A stretch of 55,727 nt of DNA, taken from NCBI GenBank assembly GCA_024693505.1, contig JAILKU010000005.1:1-55727 (forward strand). The letters run 5' to 3'. A program made the translations under genes and the position numbers. The DNA comes from Bacteroidaceae bacterium (GTDB lineage Bacteria; Bacteroidota; Bacteroidia; Bacteroidales; Bacteroidaceae). Below are positions 1 to 8,123 of this stretch, one piece after another. The notes under the pieces were generated by a model. That model had not been told where the DNA came from. It ran no database searches and was given only the letters and a program-made list of their open reading frames with translations. How positions within the stretch are numbered: the first letter of the stretch is position 1; the number at the start of each line of letters is the position of its first letter.

Positions 1-387
1 ATGATGCTTGCTGCTTTCTCCCTCGCCTCTTGCAGCAGCGACGATGACAGCAATGTCTACGAAGCAGCAGAGCTTGGTGGCACATGGCAAAAGGTGTATG
101 ACGAAGGCGTGGCCGACGCTGGCACGGTGCAGTACACATTCCATCCGCAGTCTGCCAATAACGGCACCGTTGATATATTCACCTCCGACTGGGCAGCAGG
201 CGACACCACCGTTTATCGCATCTACACCGTAACGGATGCTGGGCATCTACAAATTTCGCACAAGCCCGATGACACCTCAGTTGCTCTCACCGTGGATTGC
301 GACATCCACCGCCTCACCAGCACGCAGATGATTTGGAACAAGCCCGGCACCAGCGAGGAAATAGCTCGTTTTACAAAAGAGAAATGA
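1..387 (+). CDS. Lipoprotein, probably 5'-truncated by the window edge
   Basis: The product opens with a hydrophobic stretch ending in a lipobox (LASC, Cys near residue 11) followed by an Asp/Ser-rich linker, so it is an exported lipoprotein. The ATG is the first base of the window and the basic n-region of a signal peptide is missing, so the real start probably lies upstream. The mature part (about 115 residues) begins with an L-G-G-T-W segment and alternates short hydrophobic strands, which resembles small lipocalin-like Bacteroidota lipoproteins. That fold is a guess. No catalytic motif is seen. It ends 20 bp before the next gene on the same strand. Confidence 0.6.
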   Translation: MMLAAFSLASCSSDDDSNVYEAAELGGTWQKVYDEGVADAGTVQYTFHPQSANNGTVDIFTSDWAAGDTTVYRIYTVTDAGHLQISHKPDDTSVALTVDCDIHRLTSTQMIWNKPGTSEEIARFTKEK

Positions 388-407
388 ACCTGTAAAAATC
401 GGAATTT

Positions 408-746
408 ATGATTGTATCAAAGAAATATGTTGGACTGATTGTCCTATTTTTAATACCCCGTTTTGCTATTGGCCAAAACAGCGTGGATAACATAGTGGCC
501 AAGCAAGACAGTAGTATGGCAATTAGAACTGACTCTTTATGCTGCAGCAGGTCTGTGTGTAATTGTGATACGGTTCAACAAGACAGTTGCCTACAGCGAC
601 ATAGACTATCTTTTATTAGCAAAGGCCAAAAGATGACACGAGACATCAACCCGAATGCGCTTAAAATGCGGAAGTTCGATCCTTACAAGAAAAAGTTTAA
701 TGATATGCAGCTGATAAAAATTATTGGGCCGCACATTAGAAGATAG
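408..746 (+). CDS. Small secreted hypothetical protein
   Basis: 112 residues beginning with a credible Sec signal peptide (basic MIVSKK, hydrophobic core, likely cleavage after the AIG near residue 22). The mature region is polar, with a cysteine cluster (LCCSRSVCNC around residues 44-53 and another Cys near 61) and a basic C-terminus. I do not recognise a family. It sits in a locally AT-richer stretch with the broken CPBP gene that follows. It could be a short secreted protein or the remnant of a longer one. Confidence 0.5.
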   Translation: MIVSKKYVGLIVLFLIPRFAIGQNSVDNIVAKQDSSMAIRTDSLCCSRSVCNCDTVQQDSCLQRHRLSFISKGQKMTRDINPNALKMRKFDPYKKKFNDMQLIKIIGPHIRR

Positions 747-778
747 ACTAAAATTTTGTCTCACTTTATGCTGTTTTT

Positions 779-1441
779 ATGACTTATTCTAAAAAAGAAA
801 GTATTTTCAAGATGACAAGAGTCTTTCTTGCTTCCTTCATCTTGATGGGCATTTTCCTGTTGCCCTACTTCGCCTATATTTTCGGGCGGGACATCCCGTT
901 CAGTCGTACAATATTGGATATTGGAAACCTTCTGTGGCCGTTAGCAATTTTTGTCTTCCTACTTTACGGAGACATGACAGAGAAGTTGTGACTATGGGGT
1001 CATCGGAGACTTGTAATGATCCTGAAGGCGGCTATTCTATGCCTGGCATTGGGAGTTCTCTGGCAGCTCATTATACTTCTGCTGACCTCCTTGTTTGACG
1101 CACCTAATACAGACCCTCGGGAGTCCTATACTCTGGCGACCCTTATCCTGCATATATTCTCCTTCGCCATCATCGGCCCCATTGCAGAGGAACTGTTTTT
1201 ACGGAAATGGTACATATCCATGATGGAAAGAGCCTCTTTCAGCAAGATAGCAATTGTCGTTTCAAATGCACTCGTCTTTTACGCGGCGCATGTGGGTACA
1301 AGCTTTTGGAGATTAGACACACTGATTATGGCGGTCATTCTTTGCCTGATGTATATGAGAACCAGAGACGTTCGCTATTGTGTGATTACGCATGTCACAT
1401 GTAATCTCATAGGAATCTTCTCTGCTTATTATTTCGTATAA
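779..1441 (+). pseudogene. CPBP-family intramembrane protease interrupted by an in-frame TGA
   Basis: Two open stretches lie in the same frame: 779-991 (70 residues, two membrane segments) and 1016-1441 (141 residues). Only a single TGA at 989-991 separates them; the codons between 992 and 1015 are open. Read through, the product is about 220 residues, a usual CPBP/CAAX-protease length. The downstream half carries the EExxxR motif (EELFLR, codons near 1186-1203) and later conserved His residues (AAH, THVTCN) of this family. A CGA-to-TGA change would explain the stop. The 3' half could restart at 1016 but would lack its first membrane segments. A sequencing error, or rarely recoding, is the alternative. 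Confidence 0.65.
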
Positions 1442-1469
1442 AACAATCTTCTTGCACTTTGGAGGTTAT

Positions 1470-2297
1470 ATGAATCAATTACTATATATCGTCTGGAATC
1501 CAGACCTCGTAGCATTCAGACTGGGTCCGCTGTCGGTGCGATGGTACGGGCTTTTATGGCCCATCGGACTCGCGCTGGCCTATCTCGTGGTGAAACGCCT
1601 GTATAAGGAGCAGAAAATCAAGGATGAGCTCCTCGCCCCACTCTTCATCTATTGTTTCTTCGGTATCCTGATTGGTGCCAGACTGGGACATTGCATCTTC
1701 TATCAGCCTCAGGATTTTCTGACTTCATGGAAAGGCATCATAGAGATGCTGCTGCCGATACGCTTCATGACTGACGGAGGCTGGAAGCTGACAGGCTATG
1801 CCGGACTAGCCTCGCATGGCGGAACGCTGGGACTCATGATAGCCCTGTGGCTCTATGTCCGCAAGACAAAGCTGAGTATTTGGACGGTGCTCGACAACAT
1901 CGCCATCGCTACAGGTATCACAGCCTGCTGTATCCGTCTGGGCAACCTGATGAACTCAGAGATTATCGGAAAAATATCCGATGTACCCTGGGCTTTTATC
2001 TTCGAGAAGGTAGACATGATGCCCCGTCATCCTGGTCAGCTCTACGAAGCCATAGCCTATGCCGTGCTCTTCTTCATTATGTGGACACTACATAAACGGA
2101 TGCCAGAGAAGATCGGTACAGGCTGGTATTTCGGCTTCTGTCTGACGTATATCTTCACTTTCCGTTTCTTCATCGAGTACACCAAGGAGATACAAGAAGC
2201 CTTCGAGGCATCGCTGCCCATCGATATGGGTCAGATACTCTCCATCCCGTTTATCATCCTCGGCGTGTACTGCATGCTAAGAGCTCCGTCGGGCTGA
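1470..2297 (+). CDS. lgt: Prolipoprotein diacylglyceryl transferase
   Basis: 275-residue polytopic inner-membrane enzyme that moves a diacylglyceryl group from phosphatidylglycerol to the lipobox cysteine of prelipoproteins. Visible motifs: GARLGH (69-74), HGG (116-118), the Lgt signature region RLGNLMNSE (156-164, with N159 and E164), and HPGQLYE near 187. I chose the ATG at 1470, preceded by GGAGG at 1461-1465, over an in-frame TTG at 1452, because family members begin close to this point. It follows the CPBP remnant by 28 bp and may be cotranscribed. It would act on the lipoproteins in this window. Confidence 0.95.
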   Translation: MNQLLYIVWNPDLVAFRLGPLSVRWYGLLWPIGLALAYLVVKRLYKEQKIKDELLAPLFIYCFFGILIGARLGHCIFYQPQDFLTSWKGIIEMLLPIRFMTDGGWKLTGYAGLASHGGTLGLMIALWLYVRKTKLSIWTVLDNIAIATGITACCIRLGNLMNSEIIGKISDVPWAFIFEKVDMMPRHPGQLYEAIAYAVLFFIMWTLHKRMPEKIGTGWYFGFCLTYIFTFRFFIEYTKEIQEAFEASLPIDMGQILSIPFIILGVYCMLRAPSG

Positions 2298-2430
2298 AGA
2301 AAACGAAATGGTATCAGGCGACGCACTGAATATGCCGACCCGGAAGCACACGAAAAGGCCTTTTTCTATTTCGTGTATAAATCGCAAATTCTTAACATTA
2401 TGCCTTTTTAGCAAATCCATGAAAAAACCT

Positions 2431-2464
2431 TGAGTTAACTCAAAACTTGAATCGAGTTAACTCA
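2431..2464. repeat. Twin palindromes GAGTTAACTC, 22 bp apart
   Basis: TGAGTTAACTCA (2431-2442) is a perfect 12-bp palindrome; its 10-bp core recurs at 2454-2463. The centres are 22 bp apart, about two helical turns, as in paired operator sites. The location is a convergent 3'-3' gap, which is unusual for an operator. Confidence 0.7.
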
Positions 2465-2563
2465 GGGGTTCACGTGAAAAGAATAAGCTTCTTCCTTCGC
2501 TCTACCCATACCCTATTCAAGCAGTAGTCGGTGTCTTCCCAAGGTAATGACAGCCTTTTAAAC

Positions 2564-2637
2564 TTGGGTACACCTTGGCTGCACCTTGGGTACACCTTGG
2601 CTGCACCTTGGGTACACCTTGGCAACACCTTGGGTAG
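2564..2637. repeat. 22-bp tandem repeat (double 11-mer)
   Basis: Three 22-bp units begin at 2564, 2586 and 2608, with a partial fourth at 2630. Each unit is two related 11-mers, TTGGGTACACC and TTGGCTGCACC; the third unit varies at one half. It contains no credible gene. Confidence 0.9.
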
Positions 2638-2774
2638 AGTATGCGAAATCCGAGACAAAGCGTGCTGCCATCCACGATAGTGCAGGGCGAAGAACAGATG
2701 GTCATTAGTGGCTCGCCAGAGTGGAGTGAATATCAGGTGTTCCGTCATGACTTCCAGCGAGGGCCTAGGAGGCG

Positions 2775-5700
2775 TTATCGGTTCCTTACCTTCTTCCCCC
2801 CTACCACATATACGCCGGGGCGGAGGTGGAGGGACTGGAGGGTCTCGCCGGCTGACAGGGAACCGACTCGGCGACCAGTGAGGTCATAGACGGGTTGTGG
2901 ACCGGAGGCAGGGACGGTGCGGACAAGCTGGATGGCATCGGTGCTCTGCGGCACGACGGGCAAAGGTATCTCGGCAAGGCGCACGCCATCGGACAGCGAG
3001 GTGGTGAACCACGTGCCCAACTCGGGCAACTGAACGGCTTCGTCCGTCCAAACGAAGGCTGTGCCCTCGGCATTAAGGGTGTATATGTTGCCGAGAGCGA
3101 CCTGTAGCACGGAGCCGTTGAAGTTATAGGCGGGGGAGCTGACAAGGCACTTGGTGGCATCGGACTTGTCGAAGGTGACGTCGTGCCCCACGAACTCCAG
3201 CGTGCGTCCCGCCATCTTTGCATCGGCTGCAAGCAGGTACGGGGTATTGGCACGCAGCTCGGTGACGGGCTCGAAGACAGGACGGCCCTCGTCGTCGACG
3301 GCATAGAACTCGTATATCCAGAAGTGGTTGGCCTCATCGCCCAGGCTGTACTCCTGACCATCCACTCGTACCGTCTGTGCCTGGAAGGGCAGAGTGACGG
3401 ACTGCCAGCCTGTGCCGTCTGCATGGTCGGGGAAAGTGTGGCTGAAGATGGCATGGGCGGCGGTGAATGTGACAGGCGAGAAGAAGTTGTAGTTGCTCTG
3501 CAGCAGGATGCTGTCGGCCTGAGTGCCCAGCACGAAGTTGCCGCGCTCGCCGATGAGGTTCGGCATGGCGGTGCCCTCGGTAAGAACGTATATCGTGTTG
3601 GGATTGGAGCCCACGCGCATGGTCTTCACGGAGGTGCGGTCCATGTAAACGCCACAGGCAGTGGCGGGTGTGGTGAACACGGCCTTGTTGGCTACGGCCG
3701 TCATAGTGCCGTTGGGCTTCCAGTAGAGGATGCCCGGAGTGGGCTTGTACTGATGCTCATTAATCCATAGCCCGCCGTTGTCGAGGTTGCCTTCCTGGCC
3801 GACATAGTAGGCCACGATGTAGTAGTGGCGGTCATACTTGAGGTTCTCGAAGTTGAAGGGGAGGGATACGGTCTTCCCGGCACCTATCTGCAGGGCCGAG
3901 GTGATGCTGGAGGACGAATAATATGTACCGCTGTTGTTGGCACCCTGCTCCCATATCTGCAGCTTCACCTTGCCGTCGAAAGCGGCGTTCTTCATGTTCC
4001 TGATGCTGGCCGTACCCTTCAGGCGGTTGCTGTAGACCGCGCCGCTGATGCTGTTCTGTATGCTTATCGAGGCCAGTCGCAGCTGAGCCTTCTTGGCGTT
4101 TGCGGCGGTCACAATCTCGACCTTGTCGCTGGCCACGACGTTGCTGCCGTCCTGACTGCGGCATATCCAGATGTTATAGGTTCCGGTCTCTTCGGGCTTG
4201 AAGAAGAAAGAGACGGAGGCCGTCTCGCCCGGGCGCAGCATGACGGGACCGCGGCTCTTGGTATAGACCTTCTGCGAGGTCTTGCTGGCAAAGAGGTGCA
4301 TCTCGTGGTTGTACTCATCGCCTTCGTTGGTGAAGGTGACCTTCACCTCCTGCTCCTGCCCGACGACGCGGTTTCCGACATAGGTGATGTCATCCACCCT
4401 GACCTTCTGCACGGGCTGCACGATGCTCAGGGTGGGCACGCCGCTGGCATTCACGTCGGCGCGGATATACTCGTCGGTCATGTTATACTTGGGATACCAC
4501 TTGCCGTTCGAGGCATACCGGCTGGCTGGCGTCAGACGGTAGGTGCCCTCCTTTAATTTCCGGCTCAGGCTCATGCTGATGGACTTATAGACATTCACGT
4601 CCAGCGAGCCGAGGCTCTGCTGCGTGCCGGCAATCATCTCCAGTTCGCCCGTCTCGACATCCTGCACCATCATGCAGCCATAGAAGCTGCCGCTGCTACC
4701 GGTCCAGTTGATGAAGTTGCCCGATACCTGCACGCCCGTCACCTTCACGTCGTTGATGGTCAGACAGGTATGCGGCAGGGCCTTCTCGTTGTCGGGCAGG
4801 CGCAGGTTTGCCAGGAAGTACTGCCCCATGCTGAAGCCGTCACTGCTGCTGCTGGCACCGAGCCCCGTGTTGTCACCCGGGTTGAGGATGGTGATGAGGA
4901 ACCAGCCGTCGCTGCCCCCACTCCATCCCCAGTTGACGTGGAAGAGGTTTTCGCCATCGAAGCCATCGATGACAAAGGCATGTCCTCCGCCCGATGACTG
5001 ACCGGCGTAGATGAGCGGATGACCTGTGGAAAGCTCGCTATAGATGAGGTCAATCCAATCGTCGAGCTTGTAGTCTCCGCGTTCGGCATTGTAGGCACTG
5101 TCGTCATAGCCGAAGTACTTGACAAGTCCGTCGCGGCACCTCGACGTAGAGGCGCTGCTCGATGCGCCGTAGTTCATGCCGACCATCATGCCGCAGTAGA
5201 GCATCAGGTCGGCCACAGCCATCCGCTGCTCCTGCGTCTCGCCTCCCGAGTAGCGGTCGAGCATGTTCTCCCAGTCGATGACGGTATTGCGCGGCACCAT
5301 GCGAGCCGTCACCGTCTTGCTCACGGTAACCCCCTGCGCATTCTTCATCTTATAGGTATTCGTCAGACTGGGTATGGAGGCCTTCGTCAGCTCGGGATAC
5401 TTGTAGTAGTTCACCACCTGTGCAACGGCCGTAGCCACACAGCCGGCAGCGGGCCGTCCCTTCGTGCCGTCCTCCTTATAGTAGTCAGGGCATGCCAGGT
5501 TATAGGGCTCGCCCTGATCCCACCGGCTTTTAATCATGGCAGGGATGAAATGGCGCGCCCTGACGATGCGGCGCGCACGGGCCTTAGCCCTCACGGCCTC
5601 GCCGTCGATCTGAATGTTATTGTCGTCGAGATACTTTATCTGGTCGGCATAGAGCTGGAGCCAGGAACGCATATTGTCGGGGATGTTCGCGCTGTCGAAC

Positions 5701-6014
5701 GTGCCGTGGTCCGAGTAGCCGAGCACCTGCTCCGTACGGTCGTCGCCCGAGACGATGACGTAGCCTCTGTCGTTCCCGGCATTGAAGACGTAGTAGTAGG
5801 CATCGGCCTGAGCATCGTCGCGAGCCTCCTCCAGGCCAGTCGCCTCTCCGCTGCGACGGGGAGCGCGTAGGGCTCCGCTGGCGGCCGGCATCGAAATGCC
5901 GCGTTCTAACATGAAGGCCTTTGCTATGGACTGAGCCTCCCTATGGTTCACCGGCTTTGCCGACAAAGCTGCCGACATAGCACAACATGCGAATAAGATA
6001 AATACTTTCTTCAT
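2775..6014 (-). CDS. Secreted C10 (streptopain-like) cysteine peptidase with long C-terminal region
   Basis: 1,079 residues. An N-terminal signal peptide (about 1-19) is followed by a Spi-like propeptide region (about 20-160) and the C10 catalytic domain. The catalytic Cys lies in PAAGCVATA (C192) and the catalytic His in GGGHAFVIDG (H345), followed by the NWGWSGGSDGW block. About 650 further residues look like beta-rich adhesive or Ig-like modules. The last 35 residues (DLTGRRVG ... GVYVVGGKKVRNR) match the short beta tail common on exported Prevotella proteins, probably a secretion/sorting signal. The propeptide should keep the enzyme inactive until export. The specific substrate cannot be read from sequence; host or dietary protein is an inference. 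It converges with lgt. Confidence 0.9.
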   Translation of the reverse strand: MKKVFILFACCAMSAALSAKPVNHREAQSIAKAFMLERGISMPAASGALRAPRRSGEATGLEEARDDAQADAYYYVFNAGNDRGYVIVSGDDRTEQVLGYSDHGTFDSANIPDNMRSWLQLYADQIKYLDDNNIQIDGEAVRAKARARRIVRARHFIPAMIKSRWDQGEPYNLACPDYYKEDGTKGRPAAGCVATAVAQVVNYYKYPELTKASIPSLTNTYKMKNAQGVTVSKTVTARMVPRNTVIDWENMLDRYSGGETQEQRMAVADLMLYCGMMVGMNYGASSSASTSRCRDGLVKYFGYDDSAYNAERGDYKLDDWIDLIYSELSTGHPLIYAGQSSGGGHAFVIDGFDGENLFHVNWGWSGGSDGWFLITILNPGDNTGLGASSSSDGFSMGQYFLANLRLPDNEKALPHTCLTINDVKVTGVQVSGNFINWTGSSGSFYGCMMVQDVETGELEMIAGTQQSLGSLDVNVYKSISMSLSRKLKEGTYRLTPASRYASNGKWYPKYNMTDEYIRADVNASGVPTLSIVQPVQKVRVDDITYVGNRVVGQEQEVKVTFTNEGDEYNHEMHLFASKTSQKVYTKSRGPVMLRPGETASVSFFFKPEETGTYNIWICRSQDGSNVVASDKVEIVTAANAKKAQLRLASISIQNSISGAVYSNRLKGTASIRNMKNAAFDGKVKLQIWEQGANNSGTYYSSSSITSALQIGAGKTVSLPFNFENLKYDRHYYIVAYYVGQEGNLDNGGLWINEHQYKPTPGILYWKPNGTMTAVANKAVFTTPATACGVYMDRTSVKTMRVGSNPNTIYVLTEGTAMPNLIGERGNFVLGTQADSILLQSNYNFFSPVTFTAAHAIFSHTFPDHADGTGWQSVTLPFQAQTVRVDGQEYSLGDEANHFWIYEFYAVDDEGRPVFEPVTELRANTPYLLAADAKMAGRTLEFVGHDVTFDKSDATKCLVSSPAYNFNGSVLQVALGNIYTLNAEGTAFVWTDEAVQLPELGTWFTTSLSDGVRLAEIPLPVVPQSTDAIQLVRTVPASGPQPVYDLTGRRVGSLSAGETLQSLHLRPGVYVVGGKKVRNR

Positions 6015-6049
6015 ATATATTATAAGACGCTTCCTCGCTATTTGCCCTG

Positions 6050-6083
6050 CAAAGATAATGCTTTTTGCGGGAAGAAAGGCAAA
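6050..6083 (-). promoter_or_regulatory. Promoter of the C10 peptidase gene
   Basis: On the minus strand: -7 box TATCTTTG (6050-6057) and TTTG (6080-6083), spacing 22. The spacing is slightly longer than the 19-20 seen elsewhere here. The start codon is 36 bp downstream. Confidence 0.6.
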
Positions 6084-6111
6084 ACCGACGCACTTTTCTT
6101 CCGTAGAGGGA

Positions 6112-6160
6112 GAAAAAAAGGAGAGGGCCGGACAAACTGATGTTCATCCGGCCCTCTCCT
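6112..6160 (-). terminator. Rho-independent terminator of the tRNA operon
   Basis: Perfect 14-bp GC-rich inverted repeat (6119-6132 with 6147-6160, loop 14 nt). On the minus strand it is followed by seven T residues (complement of 6113-6119). It begins 10 bp after the last tRNA gene of the operon. Confidence 0.9.
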
Positions 6161-6169
6161 TTGTTTATG

Positions 6170-6251
6170 TGCCCAGAACAGGACTCGAACCTGCACGCCT
6201 CGCGGCACACGCACCTGAAACGTGCGCGTCTACCAATTCCGCCACCTGGGC
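6170..6251 (-). tRNA. tRNA-Leu(CAG), distal copy
   Basis: 82-nt class II tRNA. Acceptor GCCCAGG pairs with the 3' end; the anticodon loop TTCAGGT gives CAG, reading CUG. A short variable arm and the T-loop TTCGAGT are visible. CCA is not encoded. The sequence is identical to the copy at 6623-6704. It is last in the operon. Confidence 0.95.
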
Positions 6252-6269
6252 TCATTTTATTCCTCTGCG

Positions 6270-6380
6270 AGCGGCAAACGAGACTCAATGCTTTTTAGAC
6301 CTTGAGTCTGTTTTCCTCTCCGCGAGCGGCAAACGAGACTCGAAGCTTTTTTAGACCTTGAGTCTGTTTTCCTCTCTGCG
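6270..6380 (-). repeat. Two tandem copies of tRNA-Gly 3' tail plus spacer (cluster 1)
   Basis: Downstream of tRNA-Gly at 6381-6453, its last 18-20 nt are repeated at 6325-6342 and 6270-6287 (period 55-56). Each copy is joined to a spacer carrying a small hairpin (AGAC-CTTGA-GTCT on the plus strand, 6297-6309 and 6353-6365). The copies comprise the T-loop, T-stem 3' strand and acceptor 3' strand, but no complete tRNA. The organisation resembles the rtT repeats of E. coli tyrT. Confidence 0.9.
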
Positions 6381-6453
<73 letters not shown>

Positions 6454-6480
6454 AGGGCATTTAAAATGAATGGAAAAGAG

Positions 6481-6563
6481 TGAAGAGGAGGAGACTCGAA
6501 CTCCCACGTCGCAATGACACTACCACCTCAAAGTAGCGCGTCTACCAATTCCGCCACCTCTCC
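6481..6563 (-). tRNA. tRNA-Leu(GAG)
   Basis: 83-nt class II tRNA. Acceptor GGAGAGG; anticodon loop TTGAGGT gives GAG, reading CUC/CUU; a variable arm is present. CCA is not encoded. It lies between the two Gly/Leu(CAG) modules of the operon. Confidence 0.95.
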
Positions 6564-6622
6564 AACGGTTCCACTTTATGCCACACACTGCGCATTGCAG
6601 GGAGGGGGGTGATATGCTTCAG

Positions 6623-6704
6623 TGCCCAGAACAGGACTCGAACCTGCACGCCTCGCGGCACACGCACCTGAAACGTGCGCGTCTACCAATTCCGCCACCT
6701 GGGC
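6623..6704 (-). tRNA. tRNA-Leu(CAG), proximal copy
   Basis: 82-nt class II tRNA with anticodon CAG, identical in sequence to 6170-6251. It directly follows the second set of tRNA-Gly tail repeats, so the unit Gly-tail repeats-Leu(CAG) occurs twice in the operon. Confidence 0.95.
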
Positions 6705-6710
6705 AATGCG

Positions 6711-6815
6711 AGCGGCAAACGAGACTCGATGCTTTAGGACCTTGAGTCCGTTTTCCCTCTGCGAGCGGCAAACGAGACTCGATGCTTTAGGACCTTGAGT
6801 CCGTTTCCCTCTGCG
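6711..6815 (-). repeat. Two tandem copies of tRNA-Gly 3' tail plus spacer (cluster 2)
   Basis: The 19-nt 3' end of tRNA-Gly is repeated at 6711-6729 and 6764-6782, with the genuine tail at 6816 (period 52-53). The spacer hairpin is GGAC-CTTGA-GTCC (6737-6749 and 6790-6802). Compared with cluster 1, one A-T pair is replaced by G-C at the same stem position, so pairing is kept. Confidence 0.9.
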
Positions 6816-6888
<73 letters not shown>

Positions 6889-6943
6889 AGGATAATATCA
6901 CCTCCACGCAGTGTTATTTATCAGTATTTCAATCGTCATTCAG

Positions 6944-6974
6944 GCAATTCCTCCGAATTGCGGGTGCAAAGATA
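6944..6974 (-). promoter_or_regulatory. Candidate tRNA operon promoter with leader hairpin
   Basis: A -7 box TATCTTTG (6967-6974, minus strand) is present, without a clear TTTG at the expected upstream distance. Transcription should begin near 6960, exactly at a perfect 7-bp stem with a GGAG loop (GCAATTC-GGAG-GAATTGC, 6961 to 6944). Confidence 0.5.
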
Positions 6975-7200
6975 CAATATTAAATTAAAACAGAAAAGAG
7001 AAACGATGAAAAAATTTGGGCTACACACGTTTTTTTTTGTTTTACGGGCTGTAACCGGCGGCCTTGACGGGGCTTTACGGGCTATTCAGCCCTACCCGAT
7101 GAGCTAAGGGCAATCGAAAGTTGGGCAACGATTGGAAACTTAGCTCGGGGTTAGGCAAGGGTGCTCCCGAGGGTGAGCTTCCGGAGATGGACCTTCCTCC
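6975..7200. other. Intergenic region between the tRNA operon and crp-like gene
   Basis: No gene seen. It contains a T-rich run near 7030, a direct repeat of TTTACGGGCT (about 7040 and 7074) and, at 7130-7150, a 21-bp motif that recurs in inverted orientation at 29053-29073. No classical terminator for the upstream regulator gene was found. Confidence 0.5.
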
Positions 7201-7905
7201 CTACCCTATCTCAGACACATGCCTCAGCTCGTCATCGTCGAGGATGGATATCTTACGGCCGTCGAGGCGGATGAGACCTTCCTGCTGCATGGCTGCCAGG
7301 GTGCGGATGGCATTGCTGGTGGTCATGTTCGACAGGTTGGCCATGTCCTCGCGGCTTAGGCGGCTGCAGAGGGTATGGCCATCGGACTCCGTGCCGTAGA
7401 TGTCGCGCAGGTAGAAGATACTGTCGGCCATGCGGGCACGGACATGCTTCTGCGTGAGCGACACGGTGCGCTCGTCGCTGCTGCCCAAGGCCTGCGAGAG
7501 CTGGCGGATGAAGAACCAGGCAAGCTGGGTGTTGGTACGTATGAACCGCTCGATGAGCGCGAGGGGGAACTTCACGATGAGCGAGGGCTCCAGGGTGGCA
7601 GCCTCGGTAATGTAGGCCTGCCCGGAGAAGGCCGCGCGGTAGCCGAAGTATCCGATGGGCTTCACCACACGCACGATCTGGCTGCGACCCACGCCGTCCT
7701 TGTATATCTTCACCTTCCCCGACACGAGGCAGAGCAGGTGGCGGGGTATGTCGCCTTCGCGATAGAGTATGTCTCCCTTGCGGTAGAGTCTGCGCGACAT
7801 GCAAGCCAGCAGATGAGCACGCTCGCCGTCGTTCAGCGCGCTGAAGAGGTCGCTCAAGCCGTTGACGATCATCTCGCGCTCCGTATCCTTAGTCAGAATT
7901 ACCAT
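7201..7905 (-). CDS. Crp/Fnr-family transcriptional regulator, divergent from glycogen operon
   Basis: 234 residues. An N-terminal cyclic-nucleotide-binding-like jelly roll (about 20-135, with GDILYREGD and a SGKVKIYKDG turn) leads through a dimer helix to a C-terminal winged helix (about 175-225; LSREDMANLSNMTTSNAIRTL is the recognition region). No N-terminal cysteine cluster is present, so it is not a classic Fe-S Fnr. The ATG at 7905 is used. It is transcribed away from the glycogen operon with a 218-bp shared intergenic region containing promoters for both sides, which suggests it may control that operon. The effector is unknown. Confidence 0.85.
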   Translation of the reverse strand: MVILTKDTEREMIVNGLSDLFSALNDGERAHLLACMSRRLYRKGDILYREGDIPRHLLCLVSGKVKIYKDGVGRSQIVRVVKPIGYFGYRAAFSGQAYITEAATLEPSLIVKFPLALIERFIRTNTQLAWFFIRQLSQALGSSDERTVSLTQKHVRARMADSIFYLRDIYGTESDGHTLCSRLSREDMANLSNMTTSNAIRTLAAMQQEGLIRLDGRKISILDDDELRHVSEIG

Positions 7906-7935
7906 AATTATGCCATATTATTGTGTTCGGCGGCA

Positions 7936-7966
7936 CAAATTTACACTTATATTTACATTCTGCAAA
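7936..7966 (-). promoter_or_regulatory. Promoter of the Crp/Fnr regulator
   Basis: Minus strand TTTG (7963-7966), 19-bp spacer, TAAATTTG (7936-7943); the start codon is 31 bp downstream. It is back-to-back with the glycogen operon promoter. Confidence 0.65.
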
Positions 7967-8036
7967 ATAATCGGGCAAGAAAAACACGCTTAGCTGGTGC
8001 TTGTGGATAAAATCATGCAAAATAGTTGCGATTTTA

Positions 8037-8068
8037 TTTGGCAGTTACACGGAAAAAGCGTACCTTTG
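8037..8068 (+). promoter_or_regulatory. Promoter of the glycogen operon
   Basis: TTTG (8037-8040), exactly 20-bp spacer, TACCTTTG (8061-8068): a textbook Bacteroidota promoter. The leader to the ATG at 8124 is about 50 nt. Confidence 0.85.
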
Positions 8069-8123
8069 AAAGCTTTAAGCCCAAAAATAAACGTTTAACC
8101 GCCATTATTCTAAACAAAACAAT

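Larger units (their letters stand above)
2298..2774. other. Intergenic region between lgt and the C10 peptidase 3' end
   Basis: No gene seen. It holds a weak 8-bp stem-loop (arms 2348-2355 and 2369-2376) that might end lgt transcription, a pair of identical palindromes (2431-2464) and a 22-bp minisatellite (2564-2637), each listed separately. The two flanking genes converge here. Confidence 0.6.

Noticed and set aside
989..991. TGA as a selenocysteine codon in the CPBP gene
   Set aside because: CPBP proteases are not selenoproteins, the site is between membrane segments rather than catalytic, and no obvious SECIS-like hairpin follows.
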